A stretch of 64,000 bases of DNA from CAWGOF01 sp963824225 (GTDB lineage: Bacteria; Acidobacteriota; Polarisedimenticolia; Polarisedimenticolales; Polarisedimenticolaceae): positions 558,001-622,000 of the forward strand of contig CAWGOF010000002.1 in NCBI GenBank assembly GCA_963824225.1. The letters are read 5' to 3'. This document shows, piece after piece, positions 37,493-47,154 of this stretch. A program made the position numbers and the translations under genes. The notes below the pieces were generated by a model. The model saw nothing but the letters and a program-made list of their open reading frames with translations, did not search any database and was not told the origin of the DNA. Position 1 is the first letter of the stretch, and every line of letters begins with the position of its first letter.

Positions 37493-39664
37493 TCAATTGA
37501 CCGTGACCACGCTCACCGGCCCGTCGCGGCGCAGCACGTTGATCCCCACGTCGTCGCGGTGCCGCGTCAGGGCCAGGTCGAGGCTCGCTTCGCCGACGCG
37601 CAGGCCCATGATCTGGACCTCGCGCAGGAACTCGGGCAGGATCGGGTTCGAGAACACGACCTTCCGCTCCGCCGCTCGAACCTCGAGGCTCAGACACGAC
37701 TGCAGGAGCAGGAGCACCGAGCCCGCGGCCCACGATTGCGGGGCGCACGACACGGGGTACAGCGTCGGGCTCTCGCCCGGGCGGCGCGGGAAGCCGCAGA
37801 ACAGCTCGGGCAGCCGGTGCAGGTCGAAGAACAGGCTGGCGTCGAACAGGCCGGTGAGGATCTTCAATGCCTCGGACTTGAGGCCGTAGCGCGCGAACCC
37901 CGCGGCGATCAGCGCGTTGTCGTGCGGCCACACCGAGCCGTTGTGGTACGACATCGGGTTGTATCGCGCCTCGGTGGTCGCGATGGTCCGGATGCCCCAG
38001 CCGGAGAACGAGGCCTCGCTCGTCAGGCACGCCGCGACCCGCCGCGCGCGGTCGCGGCTCGCGATCCCGCTGAACAGGCAGTGCCCGGCGTTCGACGAGC
38101 GCACGCGGCACCGGCGCTTGCGTCCGTCGAGCGCGAGGGCGTACGTCGACAGGTCGGGGCACCAGAACTGGTCCTCGAACCGCTGGCGCAGCGTCTTGGC
38201 CTCGAGCGCCAGCTCCTTCGCGCGGGCCTCGTGCCCCAGGACCTTGGCCAGCATCGCTGCCGCGCGCTTCGCCGCGTACACGTAGCCCTGGACCTCGCAC
38301 AGGGCGATCGGCCCTTCCGCCTGCTCGCCGTCGTCGTGGAACACCGAGTCGTGCGAGTCCTTCCACCCCTGCTGCACGAGCCCGCGGGCCGAGCGCCGGT
38401 TGTACTCGAGGAACCCGTCGCCGTCGCCGCTCCGGTCGATCCACGCGAGCGCGCGCTCGACGTGCGGCCAGATCGTCCGGATCAGCTCGCGGTCTCCCGT
38501 CCGCTCGTAGCACGCGCCGGCGAGCATGACGAACAGCGGCGTCGCATCCACGCTGCCGTAATACCGACCGAACGGGACCTCGCCCGTGGCGGCCATCTCG
38601 CCGGCCCGCGTCTCGTGGAGGATCTTCCCCGGCTCGGCGTCCTGCTCGGCGCTATCGGCGTCGGCCTGGGTCGCCGCCAGGTACTGCAGCACGCCGCGCG
38701 CGACCGCCGGATCGAACCACAGGCACTCGAGCGCCGTGATGATGCCGTCGCGGCCGAACGCGGTGCTGAACCACGGGACGCCGGCGTACGGATAGGGGCC
38801 GTACGCCGTGTCCGTGCGCATCATGGCCAGGTCGGCCAGCGACCGGTTCAGCCAGTCGTTGAACTGCTCGTTCGACGTCAGGATCTGCGGCTCCTCGGAT
38901 CGGGCCCGCGCGAACGTGTCCGCCGCCTGCTGGGACGCCAGCTCGTACGACGTCGCCGGGCGCTCGGCGATCGCGGCGTCCGCCCCGTACGAGATGGCCA
39001 GCCGGTACGTCGCCTCGGCGCGGGGTCCGAGACGGATCTCGTACCGCGCGGCCGAGGCGTCGAGGCTCGTCGGCGGCGGATCGAACGTGAGCCGCGTGCT
39101 GCGCAACCGCCCGTCGAGCCCCTCGTACCCGAGCTCGACCGCGTCCTCCGTCACGAGCGGGTCGAGCCTTCGTCCGCGCCGCTCGCGCACCACGCCGCGA
39201 ACCTCGAAGATGTCGGCGAAGTCGGCGCCGAAATCGAGCGCCAGCACGAGGTCGACCGTCGATTGCCCGTAGTTGTGCACGCGCAGACGCTCGTGGCAAG
39301 CCCCGTTCCACAGGACCCGCCCGCGGAACACGTGCACGGTCCCCCGGGGGATCCGCACCGCCCCTTCCACGTCGGGGTTCGTCAGATCGACGGTCAGGAG
39401 CGCGTTGTCGTCCTTGATCGTCGAGCGCAACAGCAGCGGGCGGCTGCCGGCCAGGCGCAGCCGGAACCGGGACAGGTACCGTGTGTCGTGGTCGTAGATC
39501 CCGAACACCTCGAGGTCGCCGGTCCCGGTCTCCTCGATGTCGCCGAACCGATCGAACACGGCGAACGTGTCGCCGTGCTTCAGCACGCAGGTCCGGTCGT
39601 CGATGCGCGCAGACGTGGACAGGATATAGAACGAGTCGGAGATCCGCAGGACTTCGTCGGTCAT
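37493..39664 (-). CDS. Glycogen-debranching-type amylo-alpha-1,6-glucosidase
   Basis: This 723-residue protein has an N-terminal beta-sandwich (GDE_N_bis, about 20-215: LKHGDTFAVFDRFGDIEETGTGDLEVFGIYDHDTRYLS) and a C-terminal (alpha/alpha)6 barrel of the GH15/GH63-like debranching family (PWFSTAFGRDGIITALECLW, SARGLVQQGWKDSHDS, YNPMSYHNGSVWPHDNALI). It probably hydrolyses alpha-1,6 branches or short alpha-glucans. The ATG at 39664 overlaps the stop of the glycosyltransferase (ATGA), indicating coupled translation; the frame is open further upstream but the family starts here. Confidence 0.88.
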   Translation of the reverse strand: MTDEVLRISDSFYILSTSARIDDRTCVLKHGDTFAVFDRFGDIEETGTGDLEVFGIYDHDTRYLSRFRLRLAGSRPLLLRSTIKDDNALLTVDLTNPDVEGAVRIPRGTVHVFRGRVLWNGACHERLRVHNYGQSTVDLVLALDFGADFADIFEVRGVVRERRGRRLDPLVTEDAVELGYEGLDGRLRSTRLTFDPPPTSLDASAARYEIRLGPRAEATYRLAISYGADAAIAERPATSYELASQQAADTFARARSEEPQILTSNEQFNDWLNRSLADLAMMRTDTAYGPYPYAGVPWFSTAFGRDGIITALECLWFDPAVARGVLQYLAATQADADSAEQDAEPGKILHETRAGEMAATGEVPFGRYYGSVDATPLFVMLAGACYERTGDRELIRTIWPHVERALAWIDRSGDGDGFLEYNRRSARGLVQQGWKDSHDSVFHDDGEQAEGPIALCEVQGYVYAAKRAAAMLAKVLGHEARAKELALEAKTLRQRFEDQFWCPDLSTYALALDGRKRRCRVRSSNAGHCLFSGIASRDRARRVAACLTSEASFSGWGIRTIATTEARYNPMSYHNGSVWPHDNALIAAGFARYGLKSEALKILTGLFDASLFFDLHRLPELFCGFPRRPGESPTLYPVSCAPQSWAAGSVLLLLQSCLSLEVRAAERKVVFSNPILPEFLREVQIMGLRVGEASLDLALTRHRDDVGINVLRRDGPVSVVTVN

Positions 39665-40685
39665 CGCCCGATCAGTTGCTCGTACACCCGGACGTAGTCG
39701 CGGGCCATCCGCTCGACCGTGAACCGCTCCTCGAACACGTCCCGACACCGTTGTCGGCTGAGCGACGGGATGCGACGGACCGCGTCGACCGCCTGCTCCA
39801 GCTCGTCGACGACGAAGCCGGCTCGCCGTCATCGAGGACCTCGGGAACCGAGCCGTGGCGGTACGCGATCACCGGCGTGCCGCAGGCCAGGGCCTCGATC
39901 ATCACCAGCCCGAACGGCTCGGGCCAGTCGATCGGGAACAGCAGGGCCTGTGCGTTGCCGAGGAACTCGTCCTTCTCGGTCTCGCCGATCTCGCCCACGT
40001 ACTCGACGAGCGGATCGTCGAGCAAGGGCTCGATCTCCCGCTCGAAGTACGCCTGGTCCACGGCGTCGATCTTGGCCGCGATGCGCAGCGGCATCCGCAC
40101 GCGCTGGGCGATCTCGATCGCCCGATCGACGCGCTTCTCGGGCGAGATCCGTCCGAGGAACGCGAGGTACCCGCCGGGCTCGCCGCGGAACCGGTACAGG
40201 TCGGGCGGCAGACCGTGGTACACGGTGGCGAGCCAGTTGGCCCACGGCAACGGCTCGCGCTGCGCGTCCGAGATCGAGACCAGCGGAACGCCGTTGAACT
40301 CGCGGTACAGCGGGACGAGGTCCGGGATGTCCAGGCGGCCGTGCAGCGTGGTGACGTGCGGCGTCGGCTGGCGCCGGGAGAACGGGAAGTGCAGGTAGTC
40401 GACGTGGAAGTGGAGCACGTCGAACTCGGCGGCGCGCTGCACGACGTGCTCGAGCATCAGCACGTGATGCGCCAGCTGATCCTCGCAGCTGCGGTCGAGG
40501 CGCAGCGAGCTCGGGCAAGCCGGCACGAGCTGCGCCGCGGTCACGGAATCCCCGCTCGCGAACAGCGTGACGTCGTGCCCCTGGCGCACGAGCTCTTCGG
40601 TCAGATACGAGACGATGCGCTCGGTTCCGCCGTAGTACTTCGGCGGCACGCTCTCGTACAGCGGTGCGACCTGCGCGATTCGCAT
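39661..40685 (-). pseudogene. GT4-family glycosyltransferase, one frameshift near the 3' end
   Basis: The N-terminal ~285 residues are open: MRIAQVAPLYESVPPKYYGG, then a GT-B fold with HGRLDIPDLVPLYREF, LGRISPEKRVDRAIEIA and EPFGLVMIEALACGTPVIAY, where the donor-binding Glu residues sit. Near 39822 one base seems to be missing; shifting frame restores EPGFVVDELEQAVDAVRRI to YEQLIGR and a stop at 39661 that overlaps the debranching-enzyme ATG. The single slip near the end of an otherwise perfect gene favours a base-call error. The family transfers nucleotide-sugar glucose or mannose and is often paired with debranching-type enzymes. TAGTCT lies six bases before the ATG, so the mRNA may be leaderless. 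Confidence 0.8.
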
Positions 40686-40899
40686 GGTTGCAGACTACAA
40701 CGCGGCGCGCATGACGCCCACGCGCGGGGCGCGCCACTCGCTCGACGGGACCAGGAACGTTCCCTATGGCGGGGGATCGATCGATGCTCTAGCGGACGGG
40801 GTCAGGGCCGGCGGCGCCGGGCGCACCCGCGATCGATCGACCCAGGCGTCAGCCGCGGGTCCGGACATCCCCGGGGAGCCGCGCGCGGAGATCCCCGGT

Positions 40900-42435
40900 T
40901 CACAATCGCGCGAGCGCCTGCTCGATGATCTGCAGCCCGCTCTCCACGCTCGCCGCCTGCGCCGCGTTCCACGACGACTTGCACTGCTTCTTGAGCTGCA
41001 GCGTCTGCGCGCGCAGCCCCTCGAGGTCGTCCTTCGTACGCGAGCTGATGTTGTACGGACGGCTGGCGATCTTGGCCCCCGAGGCGCAAATCGCGGGGAC
41101 GGGCGAGGTGAAGCTCTCGCCCGAGTACTTCTTCTCGGCCGCGTCCATGAACGATCGGCACTGGGCCTCGCTCTTCTGGAAGTCGTCGAGCACGTCGAGG
41201 AGGTCGCCGAGCGCAATGTCGCCGAGCGGACTGCGCGCCCACTTCACGCGCTCGTACAGGTGGGAGCACCGGCGCTCGAGGTCCGCTGCCTGGGCGCGCT
41301 CGCCCTCCTCCTTTTTTTTGGTCTCGACCTTGGCCATGTGCTGCTCGCACAGCTCGACCTGTCGGAGAGCCTTCGGAGTGCCATCCGCGTTCTTGCAGTG
41401 TTTCCCGTCCTCGATCGTCTCGGCGCAGCGACCGAGCTGGTACTGCGCGTACGAGCGGACGCAGTACCCCTGGCCGCGCGCATCGTCCGGGTTGAGCGCG
41501 ATGAACGACGACGCGGCGGCGACCGCCGGCTCCCAGCGCTCGAGGCAATTCCCCTGGGCCACGGCCAACTCGAGCTGGATCGTGCTGTCGCGCTGCGCAG
41601 GATCGGGCGACGCGTCCCACAGGGCGGTCAGGATCTTCGTCGCTTCCTCGCAACCGGCCTTGGTCCGGCCGCCCACGAGCGCCTTGGCGAGCAACCGCTG
41701 TGCCTCGAGCGAGTTCGGCGACTCCTCAAGCCAGAAGCGGGTGGCCTGCACCGCCGTGTCGAACAGCTTGGCTCGGCTGGCCTTCTCCGCGTCGGTCCCG
41801 CTGGGCTCGCCTTCGGCTCGGGCCACGGCGTTCTTGGCGAGCGCTTCGCGCGGCGACTGGGTCGTGCGGACGAGAGCGTCGGCATGGGTCAGCGCCTGGC
41901 GGGTGCATTCGACGTCGCCCGCACGCAGGCACTCGGACCCGATCGCGACCATCCGTGCTCGTATGGTCTGCTTCGACGCCTCGAGCGCCTGCTTCGTCGT
42001 CTTCGCGTCCTCGCTCCCGTCGTCGGGGAACGTGTAGGTCTCGAGCGTCTTGCGTGCCTTCTCGAACTGGTGGAGGTTCGTCTGGATCAGCGCCAGGAGC
42101 TGGAAGTAGCCGACGTCGATCGGCGGCACGGTCACGAGCTTGGACGCGTCCTGCTTCTGGGTCTCGCGGATGATCTCGAGCGCCCGCAGGAGGCGCTTCT
42201 CGGCCTCGGCGTATTGGCCCAGCTCGTTCAGACACGCGGCGATCCACGAGTACACGCGGGGCTCGTTGGGGACCAGGGCGTCCGCCTCCTTGAACTGCTC
42301 GAGCGCCGCCTCGAACTTCTTCTCGTTGAACAGCCGCTGCCCTTCGGCGAAGCTCTCGTTCGCATCCGATCGGGCGGGTGGCGCGCCGAGCAGCACGACG
42401 GTCACCAGGGTCCCGATGATCCACAGGTTCTTCAT
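40900..42435 (-). CDS. Exported TPR-repeat protein of unknown function
   Basis: This 511-residue protein has a signal peptide (about 1-24) and at least two tetratricopeptide repeats (about 27-60 FAEGQRLFNEKKFEAALEQFKEADALVP and 61-93), followed by helical Cys-containing repeats. The second half contains several isolated cysteines (CLERWEP, YCVRSYAQYQLGRC, CKNADG, CEQHMAK) and a Lys/Glu coiled segment (KVETKKKEEGERAQ). It resembles periplasmic scaffold or biogenesis TPR proteins. The ATG has a GAGGA site. It stands alone between the glycosyltransferase and the response regulator. Confidence 0.75.
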   Translation of the reverse strand: MKNLWIIGTLVTVVLLGAPPARSDANESFAEGQRLFNEKKFEAALEQFKEADALVPNEPRVYSWIAACLNELGQYAEAEKRLLRALEIIRETQKQDASKLVTVPPIDVGYFQLLALIQTNLHQFEKARKTLETYTFPDDGSEDAKTTKQALEASKQTIRARMVAIGSECLRAGDVECTRQALTHADALVRTTQSPREALAKNAVARAEGEPSGTDAEKASRAKLFDTAVQATRFWLEESPNSLEAQRLLAKALVGGRTKAGCEEATKILTALWDASPDPAQRDSTIQLELAVAQGNCLERWEPAVAAASSFIALNPDDARGQGYCVRSYAQYQLGRCAETIEDGKHCKNADGTPKALRQVELCEQHMAKVETKKKEEGERAQAADLERRCSHLYERVKWARSPLGDIALGDLLDVLDDFQKSEAQCRSFMDAAEKKYSGESFTSPVPAICASGAKIASRPYNISSRTKDDLEGLRAQTLQLKKQCKSSWNAAQAASVESGLQIIEQALARL

Positions 42436-42562
42436 GGGTCCTCGAGATCCGCCGGTCGCGTTCGCGTCACGCCGCGCGCTCCGCGACCAGGGGCGGATTG
42501 CCAGTACAAGCTTACACTTACCTCGTTTGTCACGGGGTCGGTCCCTCGGCGTCCGGGACGGT

Positions 42563-43042
42563 TCAGCTGGGGCGGGTCTTCCGGGCGCTCGGGCTCTCTG
42601 GCCCCACGTCGCTCGGCCCCGGAACGATCCCCACGCCCGCTCCGGCCGGGCGCGGCCCGACGGCGGACAGGGAGGCTACGAGCGCGAGCAGCGCGTCCGG
42701 ATCGATCGGCTTGACGAGATGACCGTCGAACCCCGCCTCTTCCGTGCGTCGCCGGTCCTCGTCCTGGCCCCAGCCGGTCTGGGCGATCAGGAGCATGCCC
42801 TGGGACCAGGACTCCGCGCGGATCTGGCGGCACGCGTCGTAGCCGTTGACCCGCGGCATGCCGAGGTCGAGGAGCACGACGTCGGGGCGAACGGACGCTG
42901 CCGATGCCACCGCCTGCGCTCCGTCGAGCGCGATGTGGGTCTCGTGGCCCATGTACTTGAGCAGCAGCGCCAGCGACTCCGCCGAATCGCGGTTGTCGTC
43001 GACGACCAGAATTCGGTACCTCGCTTCGTCCTTGGTCGCCAC
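42563..43042 (-). CDS. Single-domain response regulator (receiver)
   Basis: This 159-residue protein has one receiver domain (10-125) and a Pro-rich tail without an output domain. The phospho-acceptor Asp59 (VVLLDLGMP), acidic residues in LVVDDN (15-16), Thr89 and Lys111 are all present. The start is a GTG with AAGGAG upstream. Because it lacks DNA-binding or enzymatic output it is CheY-like and may shuttle phosphate or act by protein binding. It follows the histidine kinase on the same strand, 64 bases downstream, which makes the kinase its likely partner. Confidence 0.88.
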   Translation of the reverse strand: MATKDEARYRILVVDDNRDSAESLALLLKYMGHETHIALDGAQAVASAASVRPDVVLLDLGMPRVNGYDACRQIRAESWSQGMLLIAQTGWGQDEDRRRTEEAGFDGHLVKPIDPDALLALVASLSAVGPRPAGAGVGIVPGPSDVGPESPSARKTRPS

Positions 43043-43106
43043 GGAACTCCTTCGACCACCCGTGCCGAAGAATATACTCGAACCGATTCCGCACGCCCAA
43101 CGGGGC

Positions 43107-44582
43107 CTAGCGTGTGGCTCCGCCGTCGGCCTCGACCGCGCTCGCCGGGGCCTCGAGGCGCCGCGCCGGCAGGCGCACGATGAATTCCGCGCCGGTTCCG
43201 GCGCCCGCGCTGCGCGCCTCGATCGTGCCGCCGTGCAGCTCGATCAGCCGGCGGCTGAGCGACAGGCCGACCCCCAGCCCGGCCGTGGTGCGCTCGAGCG
43301 ACCGGTCGGCCTGCGCGAACATCTCGAAGATCGGCTCGATCATCTCGGCCGCGATGCCGACGCCGTTGTCTCGCACGCGGCCGACGACCTCGCCCTCCTG
43401 GACGTCGAGCGAGAACTCGATGCGCCCGCCCGGCTCGGTGAACTTCGCGGCGTTGTTGAGCAGGTTGAGAAACACCTGCACGAGGCGTGTCGAGTCGGCT
43501 TCGATCGTCGTCCCCGGCGGGGGCAGCTCGAGGCTGAGCCGGTGACCCCGCGCACGGACGATCGGCTCCGCGGCCTCGATCGCCGCCTCGGCGACCTGGC
43601 GCAGGTCGACGCGCTCGAAGCGGAGCTGGAGCTTGCCGGTCGTGATGCGCGAGACCTCGACCAGGTCGTCGACGAGCCGGATCACCTGGTCGATCTGCCG
43701 CTCGATGATCGCGCGTGCTTCGTCCTGGGTCGCCGGTTCGACATGCGCCAGGCGCAGCAGGTGCAGCGCGTTGCGGATCGGGGCCAGCGGGTTGCGCAGC
43801 TCGTGGGCCAGGGTCGCCAGGAACTCGTCCTTGCGCCGGTCGGCGAGGCGCAGCGCCGCCTCGGCGCTGCGGCGCTCGCCGATCTCGCGCTCCAAGTCCC
43901 CGAGCATGCGGTTCATCGCGTCGGCGAGCGTGCCGATCTCGTCCTCCGTCGTCCGTCCGGCGCGCATGGAGAAGTCGCGGCGCTCGATCACGCCGCGGGC
44001 GGCGGCCGCGACGCGCAGGATCGGCTCGCTCACCGCCCGTTGGAGCCAGGCCGAGACGACGAGCGCCGTCCCCAGCGCGCCGGCCATCACCGTCCCGAGG
44101 ATCAGCACGTAGGCGACGAGACGCCTTCGCACCTCGTACCGCGACTGGAGAACGAGCGTTCCGACCGTCTCGCCGCCCTCGACGATCCGATGGACCACCG
44201 TGAGGTGGTTCCCCGCGACCCGTTCGCCCGGCTCTCCCGGGTGCGCGGGAACGTCCGCGGCGTCGCCGCTGCGCACGTAGTACGCGAACAGCTCCCCGTC
44301 GACCATGTACAGGGCGGCGGCCTCGACGACGTTGCGCACGCTGAGCAGCTCGAGGTCCCGCGTCGCCTCCTCGCGATCGTCGAACGCGAGCGCCGGGCCG
44401 CTCGCACGGCCGACGATCTCGGCCAGCGTGCGCACGTCGGCGAGCTCGCGCTTTCGATAATCCTCCACGGTGTAGTAGCCCAGGGCGACCGCGGTCACGA
44501 CCAGCGCGGCGAGCGTGCTCGTCAGCACGAGCGCCGTGAGCTTGTGGCGCACCGACCGACGCAGGAAGGCCGGGAGTCTCAC
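43107..44582 (-). CDS. Sensor histidine kinase with HAMP
   Basis: This 491-residue inner-membrane kinase has TM1 (about 14-36), a periplasmic CHASE8-like sensor (40-155), TM2 (157-179), HAMP (180-232), HisKA with His260 in LATLAHELRNPLAPIR, and an HATPase domain with NLLNNAAKF, DNGVGIA and GLGVGLSLS. The sequence around the histidine is nearly identical to that of the hybrid kinase at 47.2 kb. The GTG start at 44582 overlaps the YfiR-like gene stop (GTGA), so the kinase, YfiR-like protein and TonB receptor are co-translated. This order of TonB receptor, YfiR and kinase recurs in several Gram-negative lineages. Confidence 0.9.
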   Translation of the reverse strand: MRLPAFLRRSVRHKLTALVLTSTLAALVVTAVALGYYTVEDYRKRELADVRTLAEIVGRASGPALAFDDREEATRDLELLSVRNVVEAAALYMVDGELFAYYVRSGDAADVPAHPGEPGERVAGNHLTVVHRIVEGGETVGTLVLQSRYEVRRRLVAYVLILGTVMAGALGTALVVSAWLQRAVSEPILRVAAAARGVIERRDFSMRAGRTTEDEIGTLADAMNRMLGDLEREIGERRSAEAALRLADRRKDEFLATLAHELRNPLAPIRNALHLLRLAHVEPATQDEARAIIERQIDQVIRLVDDLVEVSRITTGKLQLRFERVDLRQVAEAAIEAAEPIVRARGHRLSLELPPPGTTIEADSTRLVQVFLNLLNNAAKFTEPGGRIEFSLDVQEGEVVGRVRDNGVGIAAEMIEPIFEMFAQADRSLERTTAGLGVGLSLSRRLIELHGGTIEARSAGAGTGAEFIVRLPARRLEAPASAVEADGGATR

Positions 44583-45118
44583 GAGCGCCTGGCCTTGACG
44601 CGCTCGGCCACCGCGAGCATGCGCGAGCTGATGTGCAATCCGCGGCCTTCGGCGACCTTGGGTGCGACCTCGAACCGCACGTTGTCGCCGATGCGCAGGA
44701 AGTTGATCATCGCCCCGCGCTCGAGCGCCCCCGCGGCGTCGCTCACGACCGCGATCCCCACGGGGCGGCCGAGCCGGCGCAACTGGGCCGCGGCCGCGCG
44801 TCCGACGAACAAGAGGTGCACGCCGTCCGGCGTCTGACCCACGGCCAGCCGACGCACCACGACCGCCCGACCCTGCGCCTCACGCCCGAAAGCGATCTTC
44901 GTCAGGCACACGTACACGTCGTCGTCGCCCACGACGCCGATCACGAGCGGTGCGCCGTCGCCGAGGGCCGCTGGCGGCCATTCGACGTACGTCAGGAACT
45001 TGAACAGGTACGCGGCCTTGACCTCCTGCTCGAGCTCGGCGATCGCCGGCGACGCGACGAGCGCGAGCAGGATCGGCGCGCAGAGCAGAGCGCGGGCCAG
45101 CTGGCGCAGCGCGGGCAC
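44579..45118 (-). CDS. YfiR-like periplasmic protein (DUF4154)
   Basis: This 179-residue exported protein has a signal peptide (1-27, cleavage near AIAE) and then LEQEVKAAYLFKFLTYVEWP, the diagnostic beginning of the YfiR/DUF4154 family, with GDDDVYVCL and INFLRIGDNVRFEV. In Pseudomonas, YfiR represses the diguanylate cyclase YfiN from the periplasm in response to redox. Here its neighbour is a histidine kinase whose periplasmic domain is the plausible partner. The GTG start directly abuts the TonB-receptor stop. Confidence 0.85.
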   Translation of the reverse strand: MPALRQLARALLCAPILLALVASPAIAELEQEVKAAYLFKFLTYVEWPPAALGDGAPLVIGVVGDDDVYVCLTKIAFGREAQGRAVVVRRLAVGQTPDGVHLLFVGRAAAAQLRRLGRPVGIAVVSDAAGALERGAMINFLRIGDNVRFEVAPKVAEGRGLHISSRMLAVAERVKARRS

Positions 45119-46981
45119 TCAGAACCGCAGCCGGGCCTTGAGAAACGCGGCCCGCTCGAACTCGGCTCCCGGAGACCACTCGATGTGCTCGTCGTCGAAC
45201 ACGTTCTGCAGCAGAAGCGAGAGCTCGACGCTGTCGGAGGTGCTCCACGCCACGCGCGCGTCCACGGCGGTGTAGGCCGGCACGTCGATGTCGTCCAGCT
45301 CGTCGTAGTGCCGCAGGAACGCGTCGATCTCCCACGCCCGGCCCAGATCGAGCGCCGAGCGGAGCTTGAACCAGTGCCGGGGATCCGCACCGATGCTCGA
45401 CTCGGGCTGCAGGTCGACGGCGCCCGAGCGCACGTGCAGGTCGATGCCCAGATACGTGTAGCCGCCCGTGACGCGCCAGTGGTCCGTCACGCTGTACGCG
45501 GCCCAGGCTTCGATCCCCGCCGAGTGCCCCTCGCGGTCGTTGGCCACGAAGGCGGCGGTGGGGCCGGGGGAGATCGATCGCTGGTGCTCCAGCTGGGTAT
45601 AGAACGCCGTCGCGGACCACGAGAACCGGTGGATCGGCTGGGCCCGGTAGCCCAGCTCGTAGGCGTAGCTGATCTCGGACTCGAACTCCGGTCCGCCGGC
45701 GAGCAGGAACGGCGGAGCGCCGGGCAGGAACAGCTCGCGGTCGAAGCGCGACGGCGTGCGCACCGTACGGGACACGGCGGCCCACAGCAGGTCGTTCTCC
45801 GAAGAGCGCCAGCCGAGTCGCGCGCTCGGCAGGTATTCGACGCCGGTGTAGGCGTTGCGGTCGACCTTGATGCCGATCGCCAGGTCCAGGTCGTCGCGCA
45901 ACAGGATGTCGTCCTGGGCATAGACGTTCCAGCTGGTGAGGTCCTTGTCCGCCGGTAGGATCGCCAGCGCCGCCGTGTTCTCGATCCGGTCCCGCACGTA
46001 GCGCAACCCTCCGCCCCACATGACGCTGTGGGCGTTCCGGGCTCGGAGCACCTGCTCGAACGCGAGGTCCGCCGTGTCGAGCGTCTGCTGCCGGCGCGAC
46101 GTGTAGTCGTAGTACGCCTGCACGCGCAGCCGGTCGCCGTCGCCGCGGTCGAGGGTATAGCGGCCGAGCACGTTGGCCCCACGCAGCTCCTGGGGCTCGG
46201 GCTCGCCTTCGTCCTCCGCCGCGTAGACATCGCCCTGCACGGTGAAGCCGCTCGTCCCGCTGGTCCAGTCCGAGCGGAACCCGGTCTGGATCCGATCGGT
46301 TCCGTCGGTGTTCTCCGTGCCGTCCGGAAAGCTCGTGTCGTCGAGGCGCGATGCCTTCACGTACGCGCGGTACGTCCCCGAGGCGCCACCGTAGCGGCCT
46401 TCGACGAGCGCCTGCGTGTTCCCGGCGCCGGCGACGGCGACACCGCCCCGCGTCTCGCTCGCGCGCTTGCTGAGGATGTTGATCACGCCGTTCACCGCAT
46501 TGGCGCCCCACAGGACGCCTCCCGGACCGCTGATCACCTCGATGCGCTCGATGTCCTCGAGCATGACGTCCTGGGCGTCCCAGAACACACCCGAGAACGT
46601 CGGGGTGTAGACCGATCGTCCGTCGATGAGCACGAGCAGCTTGTTCGCCAGGACGTTGTTGAACCCGCGCGCGCTGATCGCGTAGCCATTCGCGCTCGTG
46701 CGCGCGACTTGCAGGTTCGGAGCCAGGCGCAGCGCCTCGGGGATCGTCGTCGCTCCGGAGCGCCGGATCTCCTCGGCGTCGATGACGTACACCGAGCTCT
46801 TGGCGCGCGATAGCGGCTCGTCGCGGCCGCTGACCGTCGAGACGACGATCTTGGACAGCTCCTCGAGCGACAGATCGCCCAGGTCGCTTGTCTGGTTGGC
46901 CCACGCCGCGCCGAGCACCGGCGGGGCGAGCGCTAACATCGCGAGCCACGTGGACGGGCTCCTCGAACCGACGGTCCTCAA
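45119..46981 (-). CDS. TonB-dependent outer-membrane receptor
   Basis: This 620-residue outer-membrane receptor has a signal peptide, a plug domain (VYVIDAEEIRRSGATTIPEALRLAPN, ISARGFNN, LLVLIDGRSVYTP) and a 22-strand barrel ending in RLRF. The start is placed at TTG 46981 because AGGAGGGG lies 11 bases upstream and it begins the signal sequence directly; the ATG at 47014 would place a polar stretch before it. TonB boxes were not identified. It heads the TonB receptor, YfiR-like, histidine kinase operon and may deliver the ligand that the kinase senses. Confidence 0.88.
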   Translation of the reverse strand: MRTVGSRSPSTWLAMLALAPPVLGAAWANQTSDLGDLSLEELSKIVVSTVSGRDEPLSRAKSSVYVIDAEEIRRSGATTIPEALRLAPNLQVARTSANGYAISARGFNNVLANKLLVLIDGRSVYTPTFSGVFWDAQDVMLEDIERIEVISGPGGVLWGANAVNGVINILSKRASETRGGVAVAGAGNTQALVEGRYGGASGTYRAYVKASRLDDTSFPDGTENTDGTDRIQTGFRSDWTSGTSGFTVQGDVYAAEDEGEPEPQELRGANVLGRYTLDRGDGDRLRVQAYYDYTSRRQQTLDTADLAFEQVLRARNAHSVMWGGGLRYVRDRIENTAALAILPADKDLTSWNVYAQDDILLRDDLDLAIGIKVDRNAYTGVEYLPSARLGWRSSENDLLWAAVSRTVRTPSRFDRELFLPGAPPFLLAGGPEFESEISYAYELGYRAQPIHRFSWSATAFYTQLEHQRSISPGPTAAFVANDREGHSAGIEAWAAYSVTDHWRVTGGYTYLGIDLHVRSGAVDLQPESSIGADPRHWFKLRSALDLGRAWEIDAFLRHYDELDDIDVPAYTAVDARVAWSTSDSVELSLLLQNVFDDEHIEWSPGAEFERAAFLKARLRF

Positions 46982-47016
46982 CGTGAGCTCCGCCCCTCCT
47001 GGCTCTCGAGCCATCG

Positions 47017-47046
47017 ATTCTATGTCGCGGCGCGCAGGCGTTCCAA
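47017..47046 (-). promoter_or_regulatory. Promoter of the TonB receptor-YfiR-kinase operon
   Basis: On the minus strand, TTGGAA (47046-47041) and TAGAAT (47022-47017) are spaced by 18 bases. Transcription would begin just inside the upstream ATG at 47014, which independently argues for the TTG at 46981 as the translation start. Confidence 0.45.
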
Positions 47047-47154
47047 GTGCTGCAAATGACCTGTCACTCGACTCGGGTGATCACCGGAGGCCGCGAGTCA
47101 CACTGTCGTGTCGTCCCGAGCGCGATACACTGTTCGTGGAACCATGAGTCCGAC

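Noticed and set aside
34452..37889. Long plus-strand open frame opposite the receiver/PEP-synthase hybrid
   Set aside because: Its composition is dominated by Arg, Glu, Asp and Val in shadow patterns; all recognisable domains are on the minus strand.
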